A DNA stretch of 33,309 nt from a virus. The first letter of the stretch is position 1. Every line of letters begins with the position of its first letter. The DNA lies in the IMG/VR virus record IMGVR_UViG_3300037963_005570, positions 1 to 33,309 of that record. The stretch is one strand, 5' to 3'. The translations under genes were made by a program, and so were the position numbers. This document shows, piece by piece, positions 21,542 through 28,514 of the stretch. The notes beneath the pieces were generated by a model that had not been told where the DNA came from, did not search any database, and worked only from the letters and a program-made list of their open reading frames with translations.

Positions 21542-22110
21542 GCGCTTCTCCCATTCAGGTAGTCGTCGATACTATCACCGACTCGTCGAGCGGCTTCAGC
21601 TACGGCGTCCGGAGCTGGGTCGAAGATGAGGACTCGCCACGGCTGCTTTCCACCGAGTCCGTTCTGTCGGGACTTGATATAAAACGAGTACCACGCGTTG
21701 GACCGGAGCTGAGCTGAGAGCGTGTCAGCGCTCGGGACAGTGTACTCCAACGACAGGAAGGCCTTCGAGAAGCCGTGATCGACTGGCCACTTACGCCAGG
21801 CAGCGAACGCCAGCGACGCCATTGTCCGGTCGATCTGCTCAGTCACAATCGGACCAGCCGTCCCGGCTATGTCCAGGATGTTCTTCCGGAAGCTCGGGTC
21901 CGTACGAATCTGGAGCGCCCGTTGCGGCGAGCTCGGGAGACGCGACAGACGACCGGCCATGGTCCGGTAGCGCTTGCTGGCCTTTTCGGGCTGGCGCGAT
22001 GTCTGGACCCAGCTGCGGTACTTCCTGCGAAGATACGGATCGCTCGAGCTGGCCACACGCTGGAAGAATGCGTCCGACGCTCGCCAGAACTTAGCCGACT
22101 GACTGTACAT
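21538..22110 (-). CDS. Tail-associated hypothetical protein (190 aa)
   Basis: The ATG at 22108-22110 is preceded by GGAGGTGATCC, a very strong ribosome-binding site located at the end of the chaperone gene. The protein is basic and helical at the N-terminus (FFQRVASSSDPYLRRKYRSW). It ends with a strand-helix unit, WRVLIFDPAPDAVAEAARRV, that resembles the end of HK97 gp10-type tail-completion proteins, though the similarity is weak. It stands between the tail chaperone and the tape measure, where small accessory tail proteins are frequently found. Assignment remains tentative. Confidence 0.6.
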   Translation of the reverse strand: MYSQSAKFWRASDAFFQRVASSSDPYLRRKYRSWVQTSRQPEKASKRYRTMAGRLSRLPSSPQRALQIRTDPSFRKNILDIAGTAGPIVTEQIDRTMASLAFAAWRKWPVDHGFSKAFLSLEYTVPSADTLSAQLRSNAWYSFYIKSRQNGLGGKQPWRVLIFDPAPDAVAEAARRVGDSIDDYLNGRSA

Positions 22111-22113
22111 GGA

Positions 22114-22338
22114 TCACCTCCGGTCAGATCTCATGGACATCAGCGTGGCCCAAGCTCCAGCGCTAACGCCACTCGGAGCTGTCCTCGACTTGGTCTTCTT
22201 CGGACGAATCCGCTCGGATGCCTCGCGAGCTTCCATGTCTTCAGCCCACAACATGCCGTAGACGGCCCGGAGCTGGTCCGAACTAAGGCTCTCCACCCAG
22301 AATGGATCCCCTGTCGACTCGATTCCGAGTCTGGTCAA
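22114..22338 (-). CDS. Tail assembly chaperone, frameshift extension (T region)
   Basis: This ORF is read in the -1 frame relative to the preceding gene. Its only nominal start is a TTG (22336-22338) without a ribosome-binding site, but the frame is open back to the slippery heptamer at 22374-22368. It therefore probably exists as the C-terminal part of a fusion protein of about 210 aa (22114-22745). The sequence LSSDQLRAVYGMLWAEDMEAREAS is helical and the C-terminus is basic. In long-tailed phages such G-GT fusions chaperone the tape measure and tail tube (established for lambda gpG/gpGT). A separate TTG-initiated product cannot be excluded. Confidence 0.75.
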   Translation of the reverse strand: MTRLGIESTGDPFWVESLSSDQLRAVYGMLWAEDMEAREASERIRPKKTKSRTAPSGVSAGAWATLMSMRSDRR

Positions 22339-22745
22339 TCGCCGGAGCCATGCCCCGGCGCTTCCGCGAAAGGGACAGCTGCCTCCTCCACGGTATCCGG
22401 GACGGGTAGATTCTCAGCGATAGCGCTCCACGCGACTTCACAGGCAGCTTGCCACTTCAGGACGTCGATCCCTTGGCCACCGCGGCCGAACGCCCAACGC
22501 TCTACAGTGTCACCGTAGGCGATCCATTCCGCGGACGTGTTGCACCGCTTCGGGACAGGAGCTTCCAGCTCGAGCGGCAGACACGATCCCAGCGCCGCGG
22601 AGAAGAGACAAGCGAACTCAGCCGAGTCCACCTGGCCGTCTTCGACGATCGCTCCGAGCGCCGAGTGGAGCGCAAAACAGCGACGAAGAAGCGGAGTCCG
22701 ACAGTGTACTGGCTGGTCCGAGAGTTGAACGTGGAACGCTGGCAT
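22335..22745 (-). CDS. Tail assembly chaperone (G-type, 136 aa)
   Basis: The protein has an N-terminal segment with cysteines (VHCRTPLLRRCFALHSAL) and a central aromatic helix (TSAEWIAYGDTVERWAFGRG). A helix with KWQAACEVAWSAIAENLPVP precedes a short acidic tail. It lies between the tail-tube candidate and the tape measure, where the frameshifted chaperone pair of long-tailed phages is found. A slippery heptamer C CCT TTC in codons 124-126 and a downstream hairpin allow a -1 shift into the next ORF. Upstream of the ATG (22743-22745) there is only a weak GGAATGAAAG site. No sequence family is claimed; the call rests on order and on the frameshift signal. Confidence 0.78.
   Translation of the reverse strand: MPAFHVQLSDQPVHCRTPLLRRCFALHSALGAIVEDGQVDSAEFACLFSAALGSCLPLELEAPVPKRCNTSAEWIAYGDTVERWAFGRGGQGIDVLKWQAACEVAWSAIAENLPVPDTVEEAAVPFAEAPGHGSGD
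22340..22374 (-). promoter_or_regulatory. Programmed -1 ribosomal frameshift signal
   Basis: The minus strand reads CCCTTTC (22374-22368), in frame as C CCT TTC, which satisfies X XXY YYZ. After a 7-nt spacer come CGCCGG (22360-22355), a 9-nt loop and CCGGCG (22345-22340), a 6-bp G+C stem. The -1 frame then stays open to the stop at 22114. All three elements sit at the end of the first chaperone ORF, so the fusion is strongly predicted. Confidence 0.85.
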
Positions 22746-22765
22746 CTTTCATTCCGGGTCTGAGT

Positions 22766-23260
22766 TCAGGCAATGACGGGGGATTCGTAGCAAGTGCCGC
22801 TGACAGTGAGACGAAGGCCTTCGTCGCCCATGGACAGGTCGCCGGTGAGACGACACTTCGGGAGCGTGATTGTCGCCGAAGCTCCACACGAGTTGGACAT
22901 AGAGATCACGACTTTGACAGCCCAGACACCACACCCGATCGACTCCACGCTGGTAGCGCTGGCCCAGTCGCCGGTCTTTCGAATGGCGTCGAGGATCCGG
23001 TGAGAGCTTGCGTTCGTCAAGTCGTTGACGTTGGCGACGGTGATCTCAGTACTGAACTCGTACGTCTTCGACTCGCCCTTGAGCAATGCCAAGTGCTGTT
23101 GTCGGTTCTTGACTTCGACGACTTCAAAGTTACCGGCGTCCAGTCCGGGGATGTCGAACTGGCCGGTCCCGTTGCCGAAGCTGGCCGACTTCGGGCTGGC
23201 CGCACCGTCGTAGATCGTGAGAGTGACGTCCCGAGAGACGAATGGAGGAAGACCGGACAT
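22766..23260 (-). CDS. Major tail/tube protein candidate (164 aa)
   Basis: The ATG at 23258-23260 overlaps the preceding stop as TGATG; a start 18 bp further upstream is unlikely. The sequence is rich in strands: RDVTLTIYDGAAS (10-22), GNFEVVEVKNRQQHLALLKG, TYEFSTEITVANVND and GVWAVKVVISMSN, ending in LRLTVSGTCYESPVI. This alternating pattern and the length agree with siphovirus tube proteins. Position directly before the tail chaperone pair is the usual place for the tube gene. There is no direct family match, and the neighbouring 163-aa protein is an alternative tube candidate. Confidence 0.65.
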   Translation of the reverse strand: MSGLPPFVSRDVTLTIYDGAASPKSASFGNGTGQFDIPGLDAGNFEVVEVKNRQQHLALLKGESKTYEFSTEITVANVNDLTNASSHRILDAIRKTGDWASATSVESIGCGVWAVKVVISMSNSCGASATITLPKCRLTGDLSMGDEGLRLTVSGTCYESPVIA

Positions 23261-23751
23261 CAGGAGCTCCGCTGCCAAGTGGTGATTGTGACGTTGACCG
23301 AAGCGGCGCCAGCGTTGGCGACGTTGATCTGTCGCGCGCTAGCGCCGAGAGCTGGTCCGCCGTCTTCTGGGTAGATGAGAATCAGTCGGCCGCCGGCGTT
23401 GAGCTGGATTCCGTCTGTGTTTCCGTTCAGGACTGGAGCGCCGTTCGAAGCGGACTTTTTCACCGTCACAGCTCCGGACGCCGTGACCGGTACTTCGATG
23501 ATGAGCGCGGCGAGCTCGGCGCCGTTGAGCGCGTCGCCGTTGGCGTCAGTCATTGCGCGAATGTCCACGTCGACGTTGGCAGTCGCGCCAACGGCCTGGA
23601 TCACTTGAGCACACTTGTCCGCTTGGTTGTCACCCGTCCCGGACGTCCATTCCGCGGAGTAGGTGACTTCAGATACGCCGTTCCCCGAGTACGGGGCGTC
23701 GATCGCCGTACGGGCGCGCGCGGTGATTGACCAGGTGGTGTTTGTGCTCAT
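23260..23751 (-). CDS. Strand-rich virion protein (163 aa), possible tube or tail protein
   Basis: The ATG at 23749-23751 overlaps the stop of the tail-completion candidate as ATGA; the longer frame upstream would overlap that gene by 140 bp. The protein begins STNTTWSITARARTAIDAP and contains EVTYSAEWTSGTGDNQADKC, ATANVDVDIRAMTDANGD, LAALIIEVPVTASGAVTVKK and, near the end, RLILIYPEDGG and ASVNVTITTWQRSS. This alternation of strands and turns indicates an all-beta protein. It could be a tail-tube, collar or capsid-attached protein. Neighbours favour a tail role. Confidence 0.6.
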   Translation of the reverse strand: MSTNTTWSITARARTAIDAPYSGNGVSEVTYSAEWTSGTGDNQADKCAQVIQAVGATANVDVDIRAMTDANGDALNGAELAALIIEVPVTASGAVTVKKSASNGAPVLNGNTDGIQLNAGGRLILIYPEDGGPALGASARQINVANAGAASVNVTITTWQRSS

Positions 23752-24260
23752 GGGTTGATCCCTTCCAGGTGGCGGACCCGGTATGTCTGGTTGATCAATA
23801 GCCCGGACTCCTGGACAGTCAGAAGAGCGGGATTGAAGGATTCTTGGCAAAAGACGCGGAGCGGGGCGAATCCAACGTCCTTGTGCCACTCACACGATAG
23901 CAGACGATTCCGGACTGTCTGGGCTGCCTGCATGGCGAGCCGGTACGACGTCCACTGGTCGTCATGGTACGCGCGGAAAGCGAATGCCACGTCAATCGAC
24001 GCTTCGAACATGACGCCACGGATTGTGGACTCCGCTTCACCCGTTGGAGCGTGTCCACGAATGGCGAGGTTGTATTCCAGGTGTCCAGTCGGAGTCGAGC
24101 TCGTGGGCGAGAGCGGGAGCGCGGAACGGGTCCACTGGTCATTGGCGAGCGCATTGCGCTGGAACGGGAGCGGATCGGTGCCCGATATCTGCCCGTCCAT
24201 GGCTTCGAGGATCCGCCACAGCCAACAACCGTGCGGCCCGATGTACGCTGGAGCGCTCAT
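23748..24260 (-). CDS. Tail terminator/completion candidate (170 aa)
   Basis: The protein follows the head-tail connector candidate with an ATGA overlap and precedes the beta-rich tail proteins. It has an N-terminal GPHGCWLWRILEAMDG helix and a central stretch with HLEYNLAIRG and GVMFEASIDVAFAFRAYHD. A helix, SYRLAMQAAQTVRNRLLS, precedes a final strand region, LLINQTYRVRHLEG. The alpha-beta layout and length suit tail terminator proteins, which cap the tube and join it to the head. Assignment depends on gene order, not on a recognised signature. Confidence 0.55.
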   Translation of the reverse strand: MSAPAYIGPHGCWLWRILEAMDGQISGTDPLPFQRNALANDQWTRSALPLSPTSSTPTGHLEYNLAIRGHAPTGEAESTIRGVMFEASIDVAFAFRAYHDDQWTSYRLAMQAAQTVRNRLLSCEWHKDVGFAPLRVFCQESFNPALLTVQESGLLINQTYRVRHLEGINP

Positions 24261-25057
24261 CGGATGAGATACCGGCGGCCGCGGAGTCCGCCGTAGTAGC
24301 GCGGGGAGTATGCTGTCGGTGTGTTGATGTTGACGACTCCGTGGCGAGACTCGAGCGCGTCCGGGTCATCTACTCGGCCGTCCTGGTCCCGGTCGTACTG
24401 AGTCGCGATCGTTTGGAACTGGCGATTGTACTCGGCTTGATGCTTCGTCGACAAGTCCACGAAAACCTCGTTTCCGTCGGACTTGCCGATGTATCTCCAC
24501 AGCTTCGACAGCGTCAGCTCTCGGTGAGCTTCGAAAAAGACGTAGGGACTGGCGACTGGCCACCATGCCCCGCCTTCCCGAAGCCAGCGACGAACGATGT
24601 CGTCCCAGCTCGAGTCGATGAACGTCTGAGCATTGGTCCGGCCAGATCCCCAATAGTTCGCCAAGTCCGGGTACTCGGCGAGTAGGTCTGTGTCGGTGAC
24701 GCTCGGGGAGATCGGGCGTTTCGCGAGCGCGGCCGGACGAGTCCACGTGTAGACGACTCCCGAGATAGTGAGTGCCCATTCTTCCAGCCATCCGTCGCCG
24801 TAGTCGACACCAGCGACGGTGGTGTCCAGCGCGGAGCTCGGGATCGTGTAGTGCGAGCGGCCAGCGGAAAAGCTGGTGGCCGCCGCGGTGATCACCGCGG
24901 CGGACCTTTGAGCAAACAGCGTGAACGTACCCGAGCTCGGGTGAACGGTCGCTCCGTCGTGCTGGACTTCCAACGCGACCACGTTGTCACGGCCGGACTG
25001 CAGTACATCCGGGACAGTGACACGAACGGAGTATGACTTTTCACCCGAAATCGGCAT
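24257..25057 (-). CDS. Head-tail connector/neck protein with Ig-like N-terminus (266 aa)
   Basis: The N-terminal 110 residues are strand-rich (KSYSVRVTVPDV, VVALEVQHDGATVHP, GTFTLFAQRS, WALTISGVVYTW), as in an Ig-like domain. From about 115 a helical domain follows with TDTDLLAEYPDLANYWGS, TFIDSSWDDIVRRWLREG and HRELTLSKLWRYIG, typical of head completion or connector (gp6-like) proteins. A DRDQDGRVDDPD stretch (about 226-237) resembles a calcium-binding loop. The fusion of Ig-like and connector-type domains is notable. The ATG (25055-25057) has only a weak upstream site. The gene ends in an ATGA overlap with the tail-completion candidate. Confidence 0.65.
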   Translation of the reverse strand: MPISGEKSYSVRVTVPDVLQSGRDNVVALEVQHDGATVHPSSGTFTLFAQRSAAVITAAATSFSAGRSHYTIPSSALDTTVAGVDYGDGWLEEWALTISGVVYTWTRPAALAKRPISPSVTDTDLLAEYPDLANYWGSGRTNAQTFIDSSWDDIVRRWLREGGAWWPVASPYVFFEAHRELTLSKLWRYIGKSDGNEVFVDLSTKHQAEYNRQFQTIATQYDRDQDGRVDDPDALESRHGVVNINTPTAYSPRYYGGLRGRRYLIR

Positions 25058-25068
25058 GGTTCAGACTC

Positions 25069-25407
25069 TCAAGTATGACCAGGCATGATTACGATCCAGT
25101 TCGTACCATCGCAGCCGAGTAGACACATCTCGCCCTGTCCGACTGTTTCGATGGTTGCGCCAGCGTCGTTTTTACACACCAGGTTCTCCGATGCGTCAGC
25201 GGCGTTGAAGAACTGGAAGAAGAGTCCATCGCTGTCCTCTTCCGCCGGAAGGTTCACGTCCCGAGCGCTGCCGTTCGGATCGATCCGGAGGTAGTTGGCG
25301 CTGGTGTTGTCCAGTGTCAGATCGCCGGTAAGCGTCATCGACTGAAATCCACCGGCGAGACGAAGCTGAGCGGTCAACCGCTTCGTGGCGCTTCCCGAGT
25401 AGGCCAT
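25069..25407 (-). CDS. Capsid decoration-like protein, copy 2 (112 aa)
   Basis: The sequence shares with the upstream 123-aa protein the segments DPNGSARDVNLPAEED, NAADASENLVCKNDAGATI and a late polar-to-hydrophobic end, so the two are paralogues. In phage structural cassettes such repeats (DPxGSxRDVxLPAE and SADASENL-like) occur in small capsid or fibre-associated proteins that form beta-rich trimers. The ATG (25405-25407) has an AGGAGG ribosome-binding site. It is separated from its paralogue by only 28 bp. The predicted role is decorating or stabilising the head; a small fibre is the alternative. Confidence 0.65.
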   Translation of the reverse strand: MAYSGSATKRLTAQLRLAGGFQSMTLTGDLTLDNTSANYLRIDPNGSARDVNLPAEEDSDGLFFQFFNAADASENLVCKNDAGATIETVGQGEMCLLGCDGTNWIVIMPGHT

Positions 25408-25435
25408 AGCGGCCTCCTATCGGTTGAAAGTGGAA

Positions 25436-25807
25436 TCAGGAAAGAGCGATGGCGACGACAGCGACAAGCACCCAGCTCGACTCGACACCGGCAGACTTGC
25501 CAGCGTTGTAGACCAGCGCCGACTCGTTCTGGTTCGCGGTCGCGATGGTCGCTCCGGAGTCGTCCTTGATGACAAGGTTCTCCGACGCGTCCGCGGCGTT
25601 GATGATCCAGTACATACGGCCGCTGGGAGTGACGTCCGCTTCAGCGGGGAGAGTGACGTCCCGGTTGCTGCCACCTGGATCCATCTTCAGAATCATGGCG
25701 TCCGAGTCGGCGATTACCTTGTTTCCGGCGAGCGTTTCGATCGCACCGGAGAAGAAGTCGCCAGCGATGGCGTTGGCCCATCCGGGGAGGTTGAAGACGG
25801 AGGACAT
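25436..25807 (-). CDS. Capsid decoration-like protein, copy 1 (123 aa)
   Basis: This is the paralogue of the downstream 112-aa protein. It contains ADSDAMILKMDPGGSNRDV, TLPAEAD and NAADASENLVIKDDSGATI, then a hydrophobic C-terminus, SSWVLVAVVAIALS (about 109-122), which in its paralogue is the polar-hydrophobic GTNWIVIMPGHT. The N-terminal 35 residues (NLPGWANAIAGDFFSGAIET) are not shared. A good AAGGAG site lies upstream of the ATG (25805-25807). Tandem duplication followed by divergence of the N-terminus and C-terminus is the simplest explanation. Function as decoration or head-fibre protein is inferred. Confidence 0.65.
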   Translation of the reverse strand: MSSVFNLPGWANAIAGDFFSGAIETLAGNKVIADSDAMILKMDPGGSNRDVTLPAEADVTPSGRMYWIINAADASENLVIKDDSGATIATANQNESALVYNAGKSAGVESSWVLVAVVAIALS

Positions 25808-25825
25808 AGTCGGGCTCCTTGTGGC

Positions 25826-25981
25826 CTATCGGCCGTTGTGTTTCTCGTCGTTGCGCACCGCTCGGACGACCCGGGCGCGCGCTTCTTCGTAGGTGATCGT
25901 TTTTCCGCGTCGACGAGCGCTTTCGCGGAGCTGTCGAGCGGTCTTCTCGATGCCTTCTCGACTGTACTCGTCGGAACTCAT
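25826..25981 (-). CDS. 51-aa basic helical protein
   Basis: The ATG at 25979-25981 overlaps the stop of the upstream 241-aa gene as ATGA, and the frame ends with TAG at 25826-25828, 18 bp before the decoration-like gene. The product is highly charged: MSSDEYSREGIEK, TARQLRESARRRGKT and YEEARARVVRAVRNDEK, so two amphipathic helices are likely. The coupling and coding-like composition support a real gene. It could be a small structural adaptor or nucleic-acid-binding head protein; no family is recognised. Confidence 0.65.
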   Translation of the reverse strand: MSSDEYSREGIEKTARQLRESARRRGKTITYEEARARVVRAVRNDEKHNGR

Positions 25982-26703
25982 GCCCGCTTCCGCTTGGTTG
26001 GAGCTGGTTCCGCGTCCGGGTCAATCACCAGCGCGGAGCGGTGGAGCTCCAGACGGGACTCGGTGACTGTGGACTGTTGGGACCGGAGCGCCGAATCTAC
26101 GATTCGAGACTGTGACGCTACCCAGCTCTCCAGCTGGTGGATCACTTCGTCCCGGGTCATGTCGTCCGGCCCGGGGATGTTCCCCTCGGCTACCATGCTG
26201 GCCAGCCAACGATTGAAGCGCTCTCGGTCGAATGTCCAGCGCGGTGGAGCGGATTCCCGGCGCGATGGGAGACGGACAGACCATGCTTCCCGGTAGAACA
26301 GTCCACCGAGTCCCGAGCGCAAGTGGTAGCAGCGCTCCTGGCGCCAATATGGACCGGCTTCGACACCAGGTGGAAGGTGTTCCGCGGAGATGACCGCGGA
26401 CGGATCCAAAACGACCCAGCCTTCCCGGCGCCGCGCTTCGAGCGCCATGGCCCAAGCGCTGGCGCGTGGCTGGCCTTCCTTGATGACTTCGACGCCTTGG
26501 ACGCCCGGCTCAAGTCGGAAGATGGCGAGCTCGGGAAGCCAAGTCGGCTGGTCGAGACCAGCGACCCGGACGGACCCGGACTCAGCGCTGGCCATGTAGA
26601 CGAAAGGAGCGTTCGGAGCGGTGTTGAGTGTCGCGGTTCCCCCGAAAGGGTCCGCGAATGGAGACGCCGGAGCGCTTCCTGCGATGGATTGTGGGACTGG
26701 CAT
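25978..26703 (-). CDS. Head-region hypothetical protein (241 aa)
   Basis: The start is the ATG at 26701-26703, preceded by GAGAGGT; a longer frame from 26766 is disfavoured because its extra residues have no coding character. The N-terminal 60 residues are low in charge and proline-rich (PQSIAGSAPASPFADPFGG). The middle contains PTWLPELAIFRLEPG, WAMALEARRREGWVVLDPS and GGLFYREAWSVRLPSRRES. A helical C-terminal part (FNRWLASMVAEGN, EVIHQLESWVASQSR) ends in a basic tail, PTKRKRA. It lies directly after the major capsid gene and before the decoration-like proteins. A neck, head-completion or minor capsid role is likely, but the family is unknown. Confidence 0.6.
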   Translation of the reverse strand: MPVPQSIAGSAPASPFADPFGGTATLNTAPNAPFVYMASAESGSVRVAGLDQPTWLPELAIFRLEPGVQGVEVIKEGQPRASAWAMALEARRREGWVVLDPSAVISAEHLPPGVEAGPYWRQERCYHLRSGLGGLFYREAWSVRLPSRRESAPPRWTFDRERFNRWLASMVAEGNIPGPDDMTRDEVIHQLESWVASQSRIVDSALRSQQSTVTESRLELHRSALVIDPDAEPAPTKRKRA

Positions 26704-26771
26704 GTGCGTACCTCTCGGCGGCAAGTGAGGAAGCCCGGAGAGCCGGCACGCGATGCCAGTTGCCACCAGCG

Positions 26772-26789
26772 CCCCGGACTCCCTCGGGG
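26772..26789 (-). terminator. Possible weak hairpin after the capsid gene
   Basis: CCCCG (26772-26776) and CGGGG (26785-26789) can form a 5-bp stem with an 8-nt loop, just downstream of the major capsid stop on the minus strand. No T-tract follows. It may attenuate transcription after the capsid gene, but the stem is short. Confidence 0.3.
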
Positions 26790-26796
26790 GGGAACA

Positions 26797-27768
26797 TCAA
26801 GTAGTGGACAGGACTCGGCGCTGGAAGAACACGTCCGTGGATCCGAGAGCGAAGCCCATGAACGCCAGCGCGTTGACTTGGCTGGTCTGCTGGTTCAGGC
26901 CGTTGTTGACGTCGTAGACGACCAGGCCGTATTCGTCGACATAGACCGGGTTCGCTGCTGCGGCGAGCTGAAGTGGGCTGGTCGAAGCGACGCCGTAGCC
27001 GATGCCACCGCGCTGGAAGGCGAATCCCTGGTAAGCTCCACCGGACTGCTGGGTGTCACCAGTGCCAACGACGGTCATCCCGAGACCCAGGAAGTTGTCG
27101 TAGATGCGACCGGCGACGCCTTGGACGCTGGTGAATCCACTCAAGTCGCCCTGGAATGCAGGCTCGGAACGGGCGCTGGCTTTTGCTTCTTCGATCTGCT
27201 GTGGATCCAGCATGACCACAGGACTTCCGCCGTCCTCAGCGCCGTCCGTGGTGTTGAAGGCGGTGGCCAGTGCAATGAGGTTGTCGACGGAAAGCGTGGT
27301 CGCGGCCGAACCCACCGAAGCGGTGATGGTCGCACCGGTGACACAGACGCGCTCGCGGAAGGTAGCGAACCAGGTGTTCGCGGCCTGGCTGCGGAATGCC
27401 TCTCCACCCATGGCCGCGCGGACGTTCGGCTGAGACACGATCCGGTTCTGGAATGTCTCGGAGAAGCCCAGACCGAAGCGGCCGAGAGTCACGCTGGTGT
27501 AGCCCGCGGTCGGGTTCGCCATCGTTGGAGCGCTGGTCTCAGTCGGCATGGACAGCATTTTCGCGTCCCAGCCGATACCGCCCACGTGGGTGACTCGGAT
27601 GGTGGTGGTTCCAGCTCCGGCGAAGTCGCCAATGAGCGGGACGACGCCAAGTTGGTAGACGTTGAGCTTTTCCGCGAGCTCCATACGGATCTCTTCGGCC
27701 ACAATGTGATTCAAGCCGAGTTGAGCGGTGGAGCTGGAGCTGTCGAGAGGCTGAGTCAAAGCGGCCAT
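26797..27768 (-). CDS. HK97-like major capsid protein (323 aa)
   Basis: The position after a scaffold-like gene and before decoration and neck genes, the length, and sequence features all fit an HK97-fold capsid protein. It begins with an N-terminal helical segment (AEEIRMELAEKLNVYQLGVV, about 24-43). The strand-rich core includes GAGTTTIRVTHVGGIGWDA, GGSPVVMLDPQQIEEAKASA (the usual capsid P-domain pattern) and VYVDEYGLVVYDVNNG, and ends with VFFQRRVLSTT. The ATG has GGAGG upstream, and a good promoter (27847-27875) is located immediately before it, as expected for a highly expressed protein. No maturation-protease cleavage site or protease gene is evident. Confidence 0.8.
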   Translation of the reverse strand: MAALTQPLDSSSSTAQLGLNHIVAEEIRMELAEKLNVYQLGVVPLIGDFAGAGTTTIRVTHVGGIGWDAKMLSMPTETSAPTMANPTAGYTSVTLGRFGLGFSETFQNRIVSQPNVRAAMGGEAFRSQAANTWFATFRERVCVTGATITASVGSAATTLSVDNLIALATAFNTTDGAEDGGSPVVMLDPQQIEEAKASARSEPAFQGDLSGFTSVQGVAGRIYDNFLGLGMTVVGTGDTQQSGGAYQGFAFQRGGIGYGVASTSPLQLAAAANPVYVDEYGLVVYDVNNGLNQQTSQVNALAFMGFALGSTDVFFQRRVLSTT

Positions 27769-27846
27769 AGTAGTGGCCTCCGTTGCAATGGTGATCGGTG
27801 GCCGCTACTGCCCGTGACGTGGGAGACCCGTGCGGTATGTCCTCGG

Positions 27847-27875
27847 ATTCTACCGGCTCAGTCCAGATCCGTCAA
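27847..27875 (-). promoter_or_regulatory. Sigma70-like promoter for the major capsid gene
   Basis: On the minus strand TTGACG (27875-27870), a 17-bp spacer and TAGAAT (27852-27847) stand in the 103-bp gap before the capsid gene; the -35 overlaps the scaffold stop codon. The leader is about 70 nt. Extra transcription of the capsid gene above the level of the long late operon is the likely result. Confidence 0.75.
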
Positions 27876-28513
27876 TGCTGGCCAAGCTGGCGAGACCGGA
27901 GCGCCGCAAGCGCTGCCCGAGCTTCCGCGCTGTCTGTCATCCCTCGGATCCGGCCGATCTCCGCTTGTACCTGAGCTTGTGTCAATGGTCCGCCGGACTT
28001 CGGTGGAGTCGGCACGCTGGCGCGACTCACCGGTGGGAGACCCGGAGCGGCTTTCGTTGGCGCTGGCGCTGCCGCCGGAGCGGCCGGGGCCAGTCCGTTG
28101 AACAGATGACCGACGTACGGGTTCGCCCGAGCTCCGTCTTCCGACCCGACCCAGATCCGGAAAGCTCCAGCGCTGTCTTCCGGTTTCTCCTCGAGCGTTG
28201 CCACGTGCTGGTCGAATGCCATCCGCAGGAAACCCACAGCTCCGTCATCGGTCACACCAGCTCGGGCGAGCGCCACCCGATCTTCCGCGGCTTGGATCGC
28301 TGCGTCTCTCTTCCCGAGCTCCGCGGACAGCTCTTCGAGCTTGGCCAGTCGCGGTTGCGCTTCCAGGAGCTGGCGCTGAGCGTCGCCGAGCTTCGTCTCC
28401 AGTTCAGTGATTCGAGCGGACTTCCCCTGAATCCGGTCCTGGAAAACGTCCTTCGATACGAATCGTTCGCGGACGTCCGCTTCGGTGTATGTCTTCGGTG
28501 TTTCTTCTGGCAT
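27872..28513 (-). CDS. Scaffolding protein candidate (213 aa)
   Basis: The start is set at the ATG at 28511-28513, one base after the TGA of the preceding gene (TGAGATG); starts further upstream would overlap that gene by over 70 bp. Residues 30-85 form a strong coiled coil (ARITELETKLGDAQRQLLEA and onwards). A proline- and alanine-rich linker (about 144-170) precedes a C-terminal charged helix (VQAEIGRIRG...AALAALRSRQ). Coiled coil, flexible linker and C-terminal helix just before the major capsid gene are the usual signs of a phage scaffolding protein. No protease domain is fused to it. Confidence 0.75.
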   Translation of the reverse strand: MPEETPKTYTEADVRERFVSKDVFQDRIQGKSARITELETKLGDAQRQLLEAQPRLAKLEELSAELGKRDAAIQAAEDRVALARAGVTDDGAVGFLRMAFDQHVATLEEKPEDSAGAFRIWVGSEDGARANPYVGHLFNGLAPAAPAAAPAPTKAAPGLPPVSRASVPTPPKSGGPLTQAQVQAEIGRIRGMTDSAEARAALAALRSRQLGQH

Positions 28514-28514
28514 C

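Noticed and set aside
26137-28101. 654-aa open frame on the plus strand
   Set aside because: It is antisense to the capsid, scaffold and head genes, has no ribosome-binding site or domain, and its composition (Arg, Gly, Val-rich without pattern) is that of a shadow frame in G+C-rich DNA.
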